Shown piece after piece: positions 26,936 through 36,675 of a stretch of DNA of 64,000 bases. Source of the stretch: Chitinophaga agrisoli (GTDB taxonomy: Bacteria > Bacteroidota > Bacteroidia > Chitinophagales > Chitinophagaceae); NCBI RefSeq assembly GCF_008386695.1, contig NZ_VUOC01000002.1, forward strand, positions 248,001 to 312,000, in the 5' to 3' direction. Below the pieces are notes generated by a model that was given only the letters and a program-made list of their open reading frames with translations, was not told the origin of the DNA and ran no database searches. Both the position numbers and the translations under genes were made by a program. Each line of letters starts with the position of its first letter. Position 1 is the stretch's first letter.

Positions 26936-28759
26936 ATGAAAACCGTGTACATAGCGTTTGCCAACAGTAATGATCATCCATTGCCCTCCCTTACACGGGA
27001 ATATAATGGTGTGTATACCACCTTACTGAACCAGCATAACAACGCTTTTCTGCTTTACCAGGACCAGTATGCAAATATTGCCAATATCAATATGCAGCTG
27101 GACCAGTTTAACGATCAACTTGCCATCTTCCATTTCAGCGGGCATGCCGGCAGGGATGCCCTGCTGCTTACTGACCAGCAGGCCAATGGCAATGGTATTG
27201 CCCAGCAGCTGGGCAAAAGCGCACAACAGGGCGCGCTGAAGCTCGTAGTGCTGAATGGCTGCTCCACCGCCGGACAGGTAAAGGCCCTGCTGGAGCAGGG
27301 CGTGCCTGCAGTAGTAGCCACCAATGCGCCGGTGGAAGACGCCAGCGCCACAGAGTTCTCTCTGCGCTTTTATAAGAACCTGTGTGTAAAAAGGATGAGC
27401 ATACGGGACGCCTTTAACGACGCCCTCTCCGCCGCCCAAACAGCTACGCAAATGCCGCTTACCGTAGCCGGTAACCTGCAGCATGGGCGGGACCTGGGCT
27501 TCCTGGCCACCGTGCCTAAGGAAACCGGCATGTGGGAACTGTTTTACAAACAGCCTTCCGATGTGGACCTTAACCCGGTGCCCATTGCCTCCGCTGCCAC
27601 CGCGCCCAAGGCATACACCCCCAATGAGCAGCTGACGGAATCCCTTTTCAATACCCTGGCCGCCACCGGCAATGAGGATATGATCTACCTGCAAAAGAAG
27701 GCGCAGACAGAGGGCGTATCTACCAGCAAGATCCAGAAGGCTTTGCTGGATGTGCTGCCCTATCCCGTTTCCGCCCATCTGCAAAAACTATTCTCCGCAG
27801 ACCAGGGGGATGATGGTTATGATAAAGCTGGCCCCCGGCGTTTGGGACAGGTAGGGCTGTTGTTCCATATCGTTTCTGAATTCCTGGGCTTTATCGTGAT
27901 CTCCCAACTATGGGAGCTGAAACTGAAAAAACAAGTAGTACAGCTGCCGGACCAGGTCATGGCGCTGCTCACCAATTTCTTTAAGCTGAACCGGAACGAA
28001 AGAGCGGTGTTTGATTATATCCGCTTTATCCGCGATCTGCGCCAGGCCTTTAAAGACTCCTCCTGCGATAAGATCTGGTTCTTTATGGAAGAGCTGGAGC
28101 AGCTGGAAGAGCAGCCCGGCGAAAGCAGCCCGTTCTCAGAAGCCTGCGATTATCTTACCCATATCCGTAAGATCACGGTAGAGAAGAAAGTGCCGGATGC
28201 GGATATCATCGATATGTGCATTGCCTCTGAGGATATGCTATGCAAATTCTTTGAGAAACTGGGCTTCCTGCACCTGTATACCCTTACCAGCATACAAAGC
28301 ATATTGATAGAGAAATACCGGCATAATACGCCGGAAGAAGCAGAATACAACCACCGGGTAGTAAAACTGATGGACGCTTTTGGCAGCCAGGAGCTGAATT
28401 ATTACCTGCTCTCCAAATACATTGATAACAGCGGCGTGATCATCACCAAACAGCAGCTGCCGCCTTTTGATATCAAAAGACGGATCTATAAAGGAGAGCA
28501 GCTGGCTTTCCTGAACCTCTCTCCTTTTGTAATAGACCGTAACGCCTTTGAGAGCCGCAGCGACCGCTCCAACCTCATGTTCTTTGAATTGTACAGCGAG
28601 GATAACTGCTGCACTTTTAAAAGCGTGATGCGGCCGGAAAAAGAAGCAGACCTGCTGAAGATACCATTGGATGATGATGCCGTGGCATTTACGCCGGAAG
28701 AGCTGGAGCAATACCGCGCCGTAAGGCTGCAATTCAATGCCTTTAAAAAAATCTCCTGA
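26936..28759 (+). CDS. CHAT domain caspase-like protease
   Basis: The 607-residue protein has an N-terminal CHAT/caspase-fold domain (about 1-170). The catalytic dyad is visible: H70 in FHFSGHAG and C109 in VVLNGCSTAG, followed by GVPAVVATNAPVEDA. Residues 200-607 form a mainly helical region without a recognised domain (QLTESLFNTLAATGNEDMIYLQKKA may be a short adaptor-like helical domain; LGFIVISQLWELKL follows). CHAT proteases are activated by partner sensors and cut specific proteins in bacterial conflict systems. The NTPase 21 bp downstream is the probable sensor, and the gene 33 bp upstream a possible substrate. Confidence 0.82.
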   Translation: MKTVYIAFANSNDHPLPSLTREYNGVYTTLLNQHNNAFLLYQDQYANIANINMQLDQFNDQLAIFHFSGHAGRDALLLTDQQANGNGIAQQLGKSAQQGALKLVVLNGCSTAGQVKALLEQGVPAVVATNAPVEDASATEFSLRFYKNLCVKRMSIRDAFNDALSAAQTATQMPLTVAGNLQHGRDLGFLATVPKETGMWELFYKQPSDVDLNPVPIASAATAPKAYTPNEQLTESLFNTLAATGNEDMIYLQKKAQTEGVSTSKIQKALLDVLPYPVSAHLQKLFSADQGDDGYDKAGPRRLGQVGLLFHIVSEFLGFIVISQLWELKLKKQVVQLPDQVMALLTNFFKLNRNERAVFDYIRFIRDLRQAFKDSSCDKIWFFMEELEQLEEQPGESSPFSEACDYLTHIRKITVEKKVPDADIIDMCIASEDMLCKFFEKLGFLHLYTLTSIQSILIEKYRHNTPEEAEYNHRVVKLMDAFGSQELNYYLLSKYIDNSGVIITKQQLPPFDIKRRIYKGEQLAFLNLSPFVIDRNAFESRSDRSNLMFFELYSEDNCCTFKSVMRPEKEADLLKIPLDDDAVAFTPEELEQYRAVRLQFNAFKKIS

Positions 28760-28780
28760 CCGAATAATATTCCGGATATA

Positions 28781-31777
28781 ATGTCGTCACCACAGCTAAA
28801 ATCGCCTTTTAAATTCCTTGATCCATACGGACCGCAGGACAGTGAGATCTTCTTTGGCCGGAAAGACGAGGAAGACCTGTTATACCAGTACATTAATAAA
28901 AACCGGCTGGTGCTGGTCTATGGCACCTCCGGCACCGGTAAGACCAGCCTGGTGCAGTGCGGCCTTTCCAAACGCCTGGAGGTAACAGACTGGGTGCCGT
29001 TCTATATACGCCGGGGCAATAACATCAACGAATCTGTGACCCGTGCGCTGCATGGGTGCAAGGCCATGCAGGACAGCGATATTGTGGCAGACGGCAATGG
29101 CTCCCTCATAAAAGCGCTGGAACAGGTGAATGTTTATTACCTGCGCCCGGTGTACCTGATCTTTGACCAGTTTGAGGAGCTGCTGATCATGGGCGATGAG
29201 GATGAAAAACAGGCGTTCATTAAACTGGTGCATACCATTTTCACCTCTCCGCAAACTAAGTTCTGCAGCCTGCTCTTTATCCTGCGGGAAGAGTATTTTG
29301 CGTGGATGGAGCCGTTTGAGAAGCTGATACCCGGCTTTTCTGACCGGCGCCTGCGGGTGGAGAATATGCGCCCGCAACAGGTAAAGGATGTGATCCTGCG
29401 CTCCTGCGAGGCATTCAATATCACCCTGGAAGACGGCAGCAAAAACATAGACCAGATCATTGATACCGTTGCCAACAAAACCAATATCCCCCTGCCCTAC
29501 CTGCAGGTATACTTAGACCAGCTATGGCGGGAAGATTATAAACGCACCTACCCGCAGGGTTATCCCGGCAAGGAAGATCCGCCCCCGCTGGTGATCACCA
29601 CCAAAGAGATAGAAGCCTGCGGTAAGATCAAGGATGTATTACAGCGTTTCCTGGTAGAAAGAAAGGATACCATACAGAAAGAGCTAAAGGAAAAGTTCCC
29701 TAATATACCGGACAATTTCACCGCCAAGGTGCTGGACTCCTTTGTATCTTTTAAAGGCACCAAACGCCCCCTGGCCTACCAGGTAGAGAACGACAATATT
29801 GTGCTTTCCTCCACCACGGCGCCGGAGCTGGCGGACCTGCCGGCCAATGCGCTGCATAACTGCCTCACAGAACTGGAGCGCAGCCGTATTATACGTATGG
29901 ACGGCTCTTATGTAGAGCTGGCGCATGATGTGCTGGCCGCGCTGATAGACGATATGCGCAGTGATATGGAAAGACGGCTGAACGAGATCCGCTACCAGAT
30001 CTCCAACCGCCGGGAAGAATACCGCTATACGGGCGATGTACTGTCTATTAAGGAATTGAATTATTACGATGAATACCTGGATAAGCTGCATCTGAATGAT
30101 GAGCTGATGAACTTTTACCGGTTCAGCCAGCAGAAACGGCTGGAAGAAGAGGATAATACCCGTGGCCTTAAGAAACAGTTGTACCGGCGCAAATTACTGG
30201 GATACCTGAGCCTTATACTGATACCGGTGGTCTTTTTGCTTACCATCACCATCCGGAAGATCAGCCGCGACTCTAACCGCAACCTGGGCCTGTTGTTCCT
30301 GGCCTCCAAACTAAAGACCACCACTAAGCTGAATGGTCTTAACATGATCCCTATTATAAAGGAAAAATTATATGGTGAAGACAGTGCCGCCGTAAACGCC
30401 ACCCTGCTGGAATATATGCAAAGCCAGGATGTGCAGTCCCTTTTCAGCGCATACAGCGATACCCTGGCCAGCACCAGCCTGGCAGAAGCAGAGATCAATA
30501 TATCGCCGGACGGGCGCTACATACTTTACCTGGACAAAAAAGACACCAGCTGGGTTGTAAGGGATGATACCGGTGGGGTGCAACGACGTTTTAAGGATGT
30601 AGAGTACGTATATTTCACCAACCGGGCGGCCATTGCCGTTATTGCCAAGAAATATACGCCGCCGGCCGTAGCCACCAATTCCGTATTGCAGAACAATTAT
30701 GCCGGCCTGCCCCGTGATGTGCTCATTTACGACTGCAACACCGGCGATACGCTGGCGTATATACAATTGAGATACCAGCAGTATATGTACCCCTTCCGTT
30801 TTGTATACCGGCGTTTTGAACGGGAGTATGACTCCTACCGTGTACGATACCTGTCTAACGGCAACCTGCTGCTGCCCTATTGCGAAATAGACCGCAACGG
30901 TATACAGAAAGGCAAGGTAAGGCTGATGCGCGATACCCTGGTGGTACAGGAGCTGCCCTCTGAGCTCAGCATCAGCACCGCCAAGGATAATTCCATGTTT
31001 ATGACGGGCGCCTTATACGCCAGCCCCACCTTCGACGCCAATGTTTACAATGCCAATGGCGAGCGCACCGGTATCATAAACGGCGCTTATTTTGCAGACT
31101 TCTCCGATGACGAGGGTATTTTCTATACCACCAAAGATTTCCTGTATGCCGTCAAGGGCAGGGATACGTTCCGCACCGTAGCCTTTGATCCACGTTATGC
31201 CTATGCGGATATTGACAAAGATTTCCTGCTGATGGAAACCAACAGCGTAGGCACGCCGGATACCCTTCAGATCAAACATATCCGCACGGCCGGTACTTTC
31301 ACCTACCCGGAGAAATTGATCGGCATCAACTATGACCAGCAAGTGGTCATTACCCAGTTTAAACGGAGACCCCTTAGCGCAGATCAACCGCCACCGGCCA
31401 CGCTTTACCGGCGTCCCTTCCAGCGCGGAGCGGTGCTGAGCTACACCATACAGGAAGGCATTAACAAAGCGGTATATAACAGCGCGGTGGATGAGATCAT
31501 GGTGCTGACCGCCACTAACCGGCTGTTATTACTACGCAGTAATATGTCCGTTAAAACGGCCTTACAGCTTACGCCCAATGATGTATTTGGTTTGTCGAAG
31601 AACGGGAAACGGTTCTTTTATGTGCGGGATCAATACCTGACTGTTTTCAACAATGACAGCGCTAATGTAAACGTGTTTGACCCGGTGCAGAGCGCCAAAC
31701 TGCTGGAAGGGCCTTCCCCCATCTACCAGCCACTACCGCAGGATACGCTGCGTGCATACGGGCTGATATTTAAATAG
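28781..31777 (+). CDS. nSTAND1-type NTPase with membrane segment and C-terminal propeller-like region
   Basis: The 998-residue protein opens with FLDPYGPQDSEIFFGRKDEE and Walker A GTSGTGKTS (48-56, K54); Walker B is YLIFDQFEEL with D129, the DQFEE form typical of nSTAND1 P-loop proteins. A helical domain and winged-helix-like region follow (to about 430), then a single hydrophobic helix (about 468-490), then about 500 residues of repeated beta strands (ISPDGRYILYLD, GNLLLPY, DEIMVLTATNRLLLLRS) resembling a degenerate beta-propeller. STAND NTPases are signal-sensing switches that oligomerise; the propeller is the likely sensor. Its 3' end overlaps the convergent Hpt gene by 8 bp. Confidence 0.85.
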   Translation: MSSPQLKSPFKFLDPYGPQDSEIFFGRKDEEDLLYQYINKNRLVLVYGTSGTGKTSLVQCGLSKRLEVTDWVPFYIRRGNNINESVTRALHGCKAMQDSDIVADGNGSLIKALEQVNVYYLRPVYLIFDQFEELLIMGDEDEKQAFIKLVHTIFTSPQTKFCSLLFILREEYFAWMEPFEKLIPGFSDRRLRVENMRPQQVKDVILRSCEAFNITLEDGSKNIDQIIDTVANKTNIPLPYLQVYLDQLWREDYKRTYPQGYPGKEDPPPLVITTKEIEACGKIKDVLQRFLVERKDTIQKELKEKFPNIPDNFTAKVLDSFVSFKGTKRPLAYQVENDNIVLSSTTAPELADLPANALHNCLTELERSRIIRMDGSYVELAHDVLAALIDDMRSDMERRLNEIRYQISNRREEYRYTGDVLSIKELNYYDEYLDKLHLNDELMNFYRFSQQKRLEEEDNTRGLKKQLYRRKLLGYLSLILIPVVFLLTITIRKISRDSNRNLGLLFLASKLKTTTKLNGLNMIPIIKEKLYGEDSAAVNATLLEYMQSQDVQSLFSAYSDTLASTSLAEAEINISPDGRYILYLDKKDTSWVVRDDTGGVQRRFKDVEYVYFTNRAAIAVIAKKYTPPAVATNSVLQNNYAGLPRDVLIYDCNTGDTLAYIQLRYQQYMYPFRFVYRRFEREYDSYRVRYLSNGNLLLPYCEIDRNGIQKGKVRLMRDTLVVQELPSELSISTAKDNSMFMTGALYASPTFDANVYNANGERTGIINGAYFADFSDDEGIFYTTKDFLYAVKGRDTFRTVAFDPRYAYADIDKDFLLMETNSVGTPDTLQIKHIRTAGTFTYPEKLIGINYDQQVVITQFKRRPLSADQPPPATLYRRPFQRGAVLSYTIQEGINKAVYNSAVDEIMVLTATNRLLLLRSNMSVKTALQLTPNDVFGLSKNGKRFFYVRDQYLTVFNNDSANVNVFDPVQSAKLLEGPSPIYQPLPQDTLRAYGLIFK

Positions 31778-32111
31778 TGCGTACCTGGGCCACTACCTGG
31801 TCTATTACGGTTTCCAGTTTATTGATCAGGACGCCGGCTTCTGCTGTGCCAGCCTCTTCATGATCCATCCTTTCCAGTGCGCGGATATCCTGCTGCAGGG
31901 AGGTAATGGCCATTGTATCCAATGCAGACTTGAGGCGGTGCGCCTGCGCGGCCATAGCGGCAAAATCCTTTTTTTCATATGCCTGGCGGATATCTTTTAC
32001 GCTGCTGGGGGCCTGCTCCAGGAACAGGTTGATCATCTTGCGCAGGAAAGCCTGATCGCCCCGGGCAATATGCTCTATTTTCTGTAAGCTGTACAGTTCA
32101 TTTACTTCCAT
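31770..32111 (-). CDS. Hpt domain phosphotransfer protein
   Basis: The 113-residue protein is a single histidine phosphotransfer domain, a four-helix bundle with the phosphorylated histidine in AAQAHRLKSALDTM (about residue 58). It would relay phosphate between a kinase receiver and a response regulator. It lies 11 bp downstream of the NtrC-type regulator gene and must be co-transcribed with it. No hybrid kinase is adjacent; the CHASE3 kinase and lone receiver at 40.5-42.3 kb are candidates for the upstream part of the relay. Confidence 0.85.
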   Translation of the reverse strand: MEVNELYSLQKIEHIARGDQAFLRKMINLFLEQAPSSVKDIRQAYEKKDFAAMAAQAHRLKSALDTMAITSLQQDIRALERMDHEEAGTAEAGVLINKLETVIDQVVAQVRTI

Positions 32112-32122
32112 AAGGAATATAT

Positions 32123-33478
32123 TTATACGGGGAGCACAATTTCTTTATTCTGTATCATCTTATAAATGGTGGACTTTCCTATGTCCAATATGTCTGCCAC
32201 TTTCTGGATATTGTTATTGTTGGCCTTCAGGAGGTGGCGGATGATCCCGATATTATATTCCTTCATTGTTTTGGCGTCAGACAGCAGGAAATTATCACCC
32301 CCCACCGTGTTGAGGTGCAGGTCGTCTGCCGTTACTTCCTGCCCGTTGCTCATTACGGCGGCCAGTTCTATGACCGCTTTCAGCTCGCGCACGTTACCGG
32401 GAAAAGGGTATTGTTTCAGCATTTCCTTGGCGCTGTTGCTCAGCTGCAAGGGGCCCAGCTTATTGGTCTTACAAGCCTCCTGCAGGAAGGATTTTGCCAG
32501 CATCAATACATCGTTATCCCGCTGGCGCAGGGGCGGCAGCTCCACCGGCAGGCCCATAATACGGTAGTAAAGATCTTCGCGGAAATGGCCCTCTTTTACT
32601 TCCTTCGCCAGGTTGCGGTGGGTGGCCACGATCAGGCGCACATCCAGTTTTACTTTCTCATTTCCTCCTACCCGCACCAGCTCCCTTTCCTGCAGTACCC
32701 GCAGCAGTTTGCTTTGCAGGTTCAGGTCCAGCTCTGCTATCTCATCCAGGAACAGGGTACCTTTAGCCGCTTCTTCGAACTTGCCGATCTTACGGGCGAT
32801 AGCGCCGGTAAAAGCGCCTTTCTCATGTCCAAACAGTTCGCTTTCCAGCAGGTCTGCCGGTATAGCGGCCATATTCACCGGTACAAACGGTTTTTTAGCG
32901 CGCTCTGAGTTATAGTGGATGGCTTTGGCCACCAGCTCTTTGCCGGTGCCTGTTTCGCCTGTTACGGATACGTTTATGCTGGTGCGGGCGGCTTTTTCCA
33001 TAATGGCAAAGACCCGTTTCATGGCGGCAGAGGAGCCCAGTATGGTCTTTTCAAACTCATATTTCTGTCCCAGCTCTTCGCGCAGCTGCTCCACCTCCTG
33101 TTTCAGGCGCTGGTTTTCGCGGATGCGCACGATGCTGTTCCATAACAGGTCCTTGGTATGATCGTCTTTTACGAGGTAATCGTTAGCGCCCATTTTAAGC
33201 AGTTCTACCGCGGTGCCTACATCTTCCTGTCCGCTGATGAAAATCACGGGCAGGTCCGGGTTGGCGGAACGGATGCGCTGCAGCAGCTGCTTGCCGTTCA
33301 TATCGGGCAGGGAATAATCGATGGTAATAAGCTGAGGTCTTTTATGTAATTGCGCCAGGCATTGGCTGCCGGAGGTAAGGCGGGTGATCTGGTATTCGGG
33401 GTTCAGTGTAAGGTGATATTCCAGGATCTCTCCGTACCAGGGATCATCTTCAACAATGAAAATGCTATAGCTATCCAT
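32123..33478 (-). CDS. NtrC-family sigma-54-dependent response regulator
   Basis: The 451-residue protein has a receiver domain (1-120, phospho-acceptor D54 in TIDYSLPDMNG), a AAA+ domain with Walker A GETGTGKE, the sigma-54 contact loop GAFTGA and Walker B LFLDEIAEL, and a C-terminal Fis-type helix-turn-helix (NNNNIQKVADILDIGKSTIYKMI). It activates sigma-54 promoters when phosphorylated. It is the first gene of a two-gene operon with an Hpt protein. Targets are not known; I did not find a convincing -24/-12 promoter nearby. Confidence 0.9.
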   Translation of the reverse strand: MDSYSIFIVEDDPWYGEILEYHLTLNPEYQITRLTSGSQCLAQLHKRPQLITIDYSLPDMNGKQLLQRIRSANPDLPVIFISGQEDVGTAVELLKMGANDYLVKDDHTKDLLWNSIVRIRENQRLKQEVEQLREELGQKYEFEKTILGSSAAMKRVFAIMEKAARTSINVSVTGETGTGKELVAKAIHYNSERAKKPFVPVNMAAIPADLLESELFGHEKGAFTGAIARKIGKFEEAAKGTLFLDEIAELDLNLQSKLLRVLQERELVRVGGNEKVKLDVRLIVATHRNLAKEVKEGHFREDLYYRIMGLPVELPPLRQRDNDVLMLAKSFLQEACKTNKLGPLQLSNSAKEMLKQYPFPGNVRELKAVIELAAVMSNGQEVTADDLHLNTVGGDNFLLSDAKTMKEYNIGIIRHLLKANNNNIQKVADILDIGKSTIYKMIQNKEIVLPV

Positions 33479-33532
33479 AGGATAATGGCCTTTTATACCG
33501 GAATTTAAGGAAAATCCCTGGATTTCAGCACA

Positions 33533-34759
33533 CTAGCCTACTTCTTCATACAGCTGACGGAGCATTTCGCCCCGTACATTCCAACGGAACAGCTGCCAGT
33601 AACGGTGCATGGAAAGATATCTTTCGCGGTGGTACAGGGCAGGGCGGAAATAGAGCTCCTGCAGCTTAGCGGCCAGGTTGGCCACGGTGGCGTCATAGCC
33701 GCCTACCGGTACGGATAAAGTGGACTGCGGGTGGATGAACTCGCCAGCGCCGCAGTTCTGCAGGCATACTACCGGCAGGTTATAACTCATGGCCTCCGGC
33801 ACTACCCTGCCCGCCGCCTCGTGGGAGGGGAACAGGAATGCCGCGGCCAGGCGGTACAGCGCGGCCACTTTCTCCCGGGGCATCCATTCGATGAATACCA
33901 CTGCCTGCTCTATCTTCTCTTTTTTCACCAGCCCTTGCAGGAAGGATTTAAGCGGCCCGCTGCCAGCCAGCACCAGCTGTACTCTCTGCTGATGCGCGTT
34001 GCTTAGGTTATGATAAAACTGCGCAAAACTTTTAATGGTCAGGTCAAATCCCTTTACCGGCACAAACCGTCCTACCGATAATACCCTGAACTTATCTTTT
34101 TCTCCCTCTTTATAGATCGTTTCGTCCGTAGCCACAGAAGGGTGCAGTATAAAATTGTTCTTCAGGTGCAGGCGTTTTGCCGCCTCACTGTTCATACAGA
34201 TAATACGGGCCGCTTTCTTGCGGGCCAGCCAAAGGAAGGGATCCGCATGCCAGCACAGCTGTTTAATGGACCACCCGGCGCGGTCTTTCAGGTAAGCCCG
34301 CCAGCCGTAGACCGGTAGCAGGAACTGCCTCGGTATCTGCGGCTGGTGGCCTATCTGCCCCCATACCAATGGCTTCCCCAACATCCACAGGAAAGTAGGC
34401 GTCCAATCATTCGACACGTTCAGGTTGTGCACAATATCAAAGCCATCCCTTTCCATCCATAACCACGGTATAAGGGTTAACTGCCAAACATAATAGTACC
34501 ACATCTTCAGCAACGGTCCTTTTTCCCAGCGGGTAATCCATGTTGGCCAGTCAAAATACAGGAAGCGGATATTACGCAGCAATACTCTTTCCTCCGGGTG
34601 CTCCTGTAAATATCTTTCTATTGGTAATCGGTTATTTCTCCTTGTAACGGCAATCACGTAATTGAACCGGGCGGCCTGTAAGAGCATATGCCACCCCATG
34701 GTGTCTTCGCTGCCTATATATGGATTCACTGCGTAGGCAGTGATCAGTATCGTCTTCAT
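33533..34759 (-). CDS. Family 4 glycosyltransferase
   Basis: The 408-residue GT-B enzyme has an N-terminal MKTILITAYAVNPYIGSEDTMGW and the GT4 C-terminal donor site: FRVLSVGRFVPVKGFDLTIKSF, LVLAGSGPLKSFL, and the E-x7-E motif in FPSHEAAGRVVPEAMSYNLPVV. It probably uses a nucleotide sugar to extend a surface glycan. ATG 34759 is chosen; an extended reading frame to 34819 runs into the leader repeat. Its leader (34760-35026) is duplicated 3.75 kb away, on the other side of the ATPase island, and contains an operator-like palindrome. Confidence 0.85.
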   Translation of the reverse strand: MKTILITAYAVNPYIGSEDTMGWHMLLQAARFNYVIAVTRRNNRLPIERYLQEHPEERVLLRNIRFLYFDWPTWITRWEKGPLLKMWYYYVWQLTLIPWLWMERDGFDIVHNLNVSNDWTPTFLWMLGKPLVWGQIGHQPQIPRQFLLPVYGWRAYLKDRAGWSIKQLCWHADPFLWLARKKAARIICMNSEAAKRLHLKNNFILHPSVATDETIYKEGEKDKFRVLSVGRFVPVKGFDLTIKSFAQFYHNLSNAHQQRVQLVLAGSGPLKSFLQGLVKKEKIEQAVVFIEWMPREKVAALYRLAAAFLFPSHEAAGRVVPEAMSYNLPVVCLQNCGAGEFIHPQSTLSVPVGGYDATVANLAAKLQELYFRPALYHRERYLSMHRYWQLFRWNVRGEMLRQLYEEVG

Positions 34760-35026
34760 CGTCTTTACTTTTAAGTGTTCCGGTTTGGTAAGAAACCGCC
34801 ATACTGGCTGTAGAAACAACCTGTCTATTTCAGGCGGTAATAACCATATCCTATGAAAAACCTAGTTAAGTAACGTTTATCGAAAGAGTCGAAATTTTCA
34901 GATTTGATTAGTAGGATGCGATTGGCGTGCCATAAGTGCAATTAATTAATAATCAATGGATTAACAGTTGGCATGGGAGGTGATTTTTCCACCTGGTGGA
35001 AAGCTGGTCTATAAAATAGAAAAAGG
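34757..35026. repeat. Left copy of a long direct repeat flanking the ATPase island
   Basis: This segment matches 38547-38775 in the same orientation at about 85 percent identity by eye, with one gap of about 41 nt (near 34876-34917) that is bordered by short AGTA repeats. It begins at the GT4 start codon and ends in the A-run ATAAAATAGAAAAAGG. Here it forms the GT4 leader and promoter region. Confidence 0.8.
34986..35002. promoter_or_regulatory. Operator-like palindrome in the GT4 leader
   Basis: TTTCCACC-T-GGTGGAAA is a perfect 8-bp inverted repeat around one base. In the right-hand copy of the direct repeat the same site is degraded, with only the outer bases still symmetric. Confidence 0.45.
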
Positions 35027-35343
35027 AAGTAAGTTGAAGAGGCGCCGAAAGGGAAAAAAGCTATTTGCGGGATAAATACCCACAGGTTATTCCCATAACT
35101 ACTGGCTATCTAAGTCTTTTCAACACGTTACGCACGTTAACAGTTAGCATTATACGCAGTAAATCTATCCTGGACTAACATAGCTTCGTGGATGCAGTGT
35201 ATATCAAATTTCAGTCGATCGGATTAAAGATATCTATTTTTGCGCCCACTTAAGTCTAAATTGTAGTAATTTTGATGCTCAAACATTGATTTATTTAAAT
35301 CCATAAGTTAGCTAACTTCACTGAATCAGGAGTTTAATCATAT
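35027..35343. other. AT-rich leader of the ATPase/nuclease operon
   Basis: No gene is seen. TATTTTTG at 35235-35242 is a full match to the TAnnTTTG -7 element and would start transcription near 35250, leaving a leader of about 95 nt before the ATG at 35344. The last 60 nt before the ATG resemble those before the decayed paralog at 37287 (shared CCACTTAA, TTATTTA and TAACTTC blocks). Confidence 0.5.
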
Positions 35344-36675
35344 ATGAGATCTTCACTAGTTGTAAAAAATTTTGGTCCGATCGATTTTGTGGATTTAGAT
35401 CTTCGAAACGTAAATGTATTTATAGGGCCCCAGGCAAGTGGTAAAAGTGCTTTGGCCAAGCTCTTAACAATTATGAAGGCTCCAAGAAGATTTTTGAGAT
35501 TCACAGACTCAAGCAAATCAAGCTATGAACATACTCAAAACTCGTTTTTCGGCATATTAGAAGAATACAATGTATCCTCCTTTTTAAAAAGGAATACTGA
35601 GATAAATTTCAGTTCTGAGCTGCATGATATAAAATATAAAGACGGAGAATTAATATACACGCCAAAACTGTTAAATGCTATTGATGAGATTGAATTATTG
35701 AAAAGCAACTTTGAGCACAATACTGACAGGCTAACGATGCTTATTAAGCAAATAACCAACAAATTTATCTTTATAAACTTGCATGTTAGCCGTATTCTTC
35801 ACGGAGAGCATAGCAAAATTCTCTTTACCTCTGATAGTGCAAAACTTTTCTCCTCCGAAAAGTTAGATGCTATTATATCAGTACTTAAGGAAACAGAAGC
35901 AAATCTAAGCTCCAATACTGCATTATACATTCCTTCGGAAAGGGCTTTTATAAACATCATCAAGAATGCCTCCCTTAATCTGATTCACAATAACGTTCCC
36001 ATACCTAAGCACATTTTGGCTTTCGGGGCGGAAGTTGAGAAATCTGTAATCAGGGAGATTGATCTTAGTTTTTTACATAAAAAGCTCATCTATAGAAATA
36101 TTAATGGTGAGGATAGGATATTTACTGAGCACGGGGACAACATAAAGCTTACCGAAGCGGCATCCGGCATACAAAGTGTTTTACCAGTATTAATTCCAAT
36201 TCTACACCACCAAGGTGCTGCTGGGCATCGGTCATTTGTGATAGAGGAACCGGAATTAAACTTATTTCCGCTAGCGCAATATGAGTTAATAAAAAAACTA
36301 GAATCAACCAGAAGAGAGGCCGTTTGGGATGATTATGGTTCAATACATACATATACAACACACAGTCCGTACATTTTGTCGGCGTTGAATAATTTACTAT
36401 ATGCCAACAAAATTATTTCCACCGAGAGAGAATTCAAAGGAGGTATTCAAAATGATAAGCGCAAAAAAATAGAAAATGCAGTTTCACAGGTTGTTTCGTC
36501 CAACATAAACCCTTATTACTTTACAGCTTATCAGATACGTGATGGCCGTGCAGAATCTATAATAGACAGAAATTCAGGATTAATTATGAACAACTATATC
36601 GATGAGGCATCAGACACGCTTGCTGATGACTTTGATGCACTGCTTAACATAGAAAAACAATGGAGGAATTTTTAA
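35344..36675 (+). CDS. AAA/OLD-like ATPase of a candidate defence module
   Basis: The 443-residue protein has an ABC/SMC-like ATPase core. Walker A is GPQASGKS (28-35, K34), after SSLVVKNFGPIDFVDLDL; a signature-like loop LTEAASGIQSVLPVL is near 270-285; Walker B is SFVIEEPELNLFP (E301/E302); a switch histidine is in THSPYILSALNNLL (about 339). No TOPRIM nuclease domain follows, unlike true OLD proteins. ATPases of this group often drive partner nucleases in anti-phage systems. The stop lies within the next gene, which starts 16 bp earlier, so the two are coupled. The gene is strongly AT-rich compared with neighbours, a sign of transfer. Confidence 0.78.
   Translation: MRSSLVVKNFGPIDFVDLDLRNVNVFIGPQASGKSALAKLLTIMKAPRRFLRFTDSSKSSYEHTQNSFFGILEEYNVSSFLKRNTEINFSSELHDIKYKDGELIYTPKLLNAIDEIELLKSNFEHNTDRLTMLIKQITNKFIFINLHVSRILHGEHSKILFTSDSAKLFSSEKLDAIISVLKETEANLSSNTALYIPSERAFINIIKNASLNLIHNNVPIPKHILAFGAEVEKSVIREIDLSFLHKKLIYRNINGEDRIFTEHGDNIKLTEAASGIQSVLPVLIPILHHQGAAGHRSFVIEEPELNLFPLAQYELIKKLESTRREAVWDDYGSIHTYTTHSPYILSALNNLLYANKIISTEREFKGGIQNDKRKKIENAVSQVVSSNINPYYFTAYQIRDGRAESIIDRNSGLIMNNYIDEASDTLADDFDALLNIEKQWRNF

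Noticed and set aside
34760-34819. N-terminal extension of the GT4 protein to 34819
   Set aside because: The sequence is part of the duplicated leader repeat and the GT4 fold begins at ATG 34759.
35344-36675. True OLD nuclease (Gabija GajA-like)
   Set aside because: The C-terminal region after the switch histidine is only about 100 residues and lacks a TOPRIM motif, so this is the ATPase part only.
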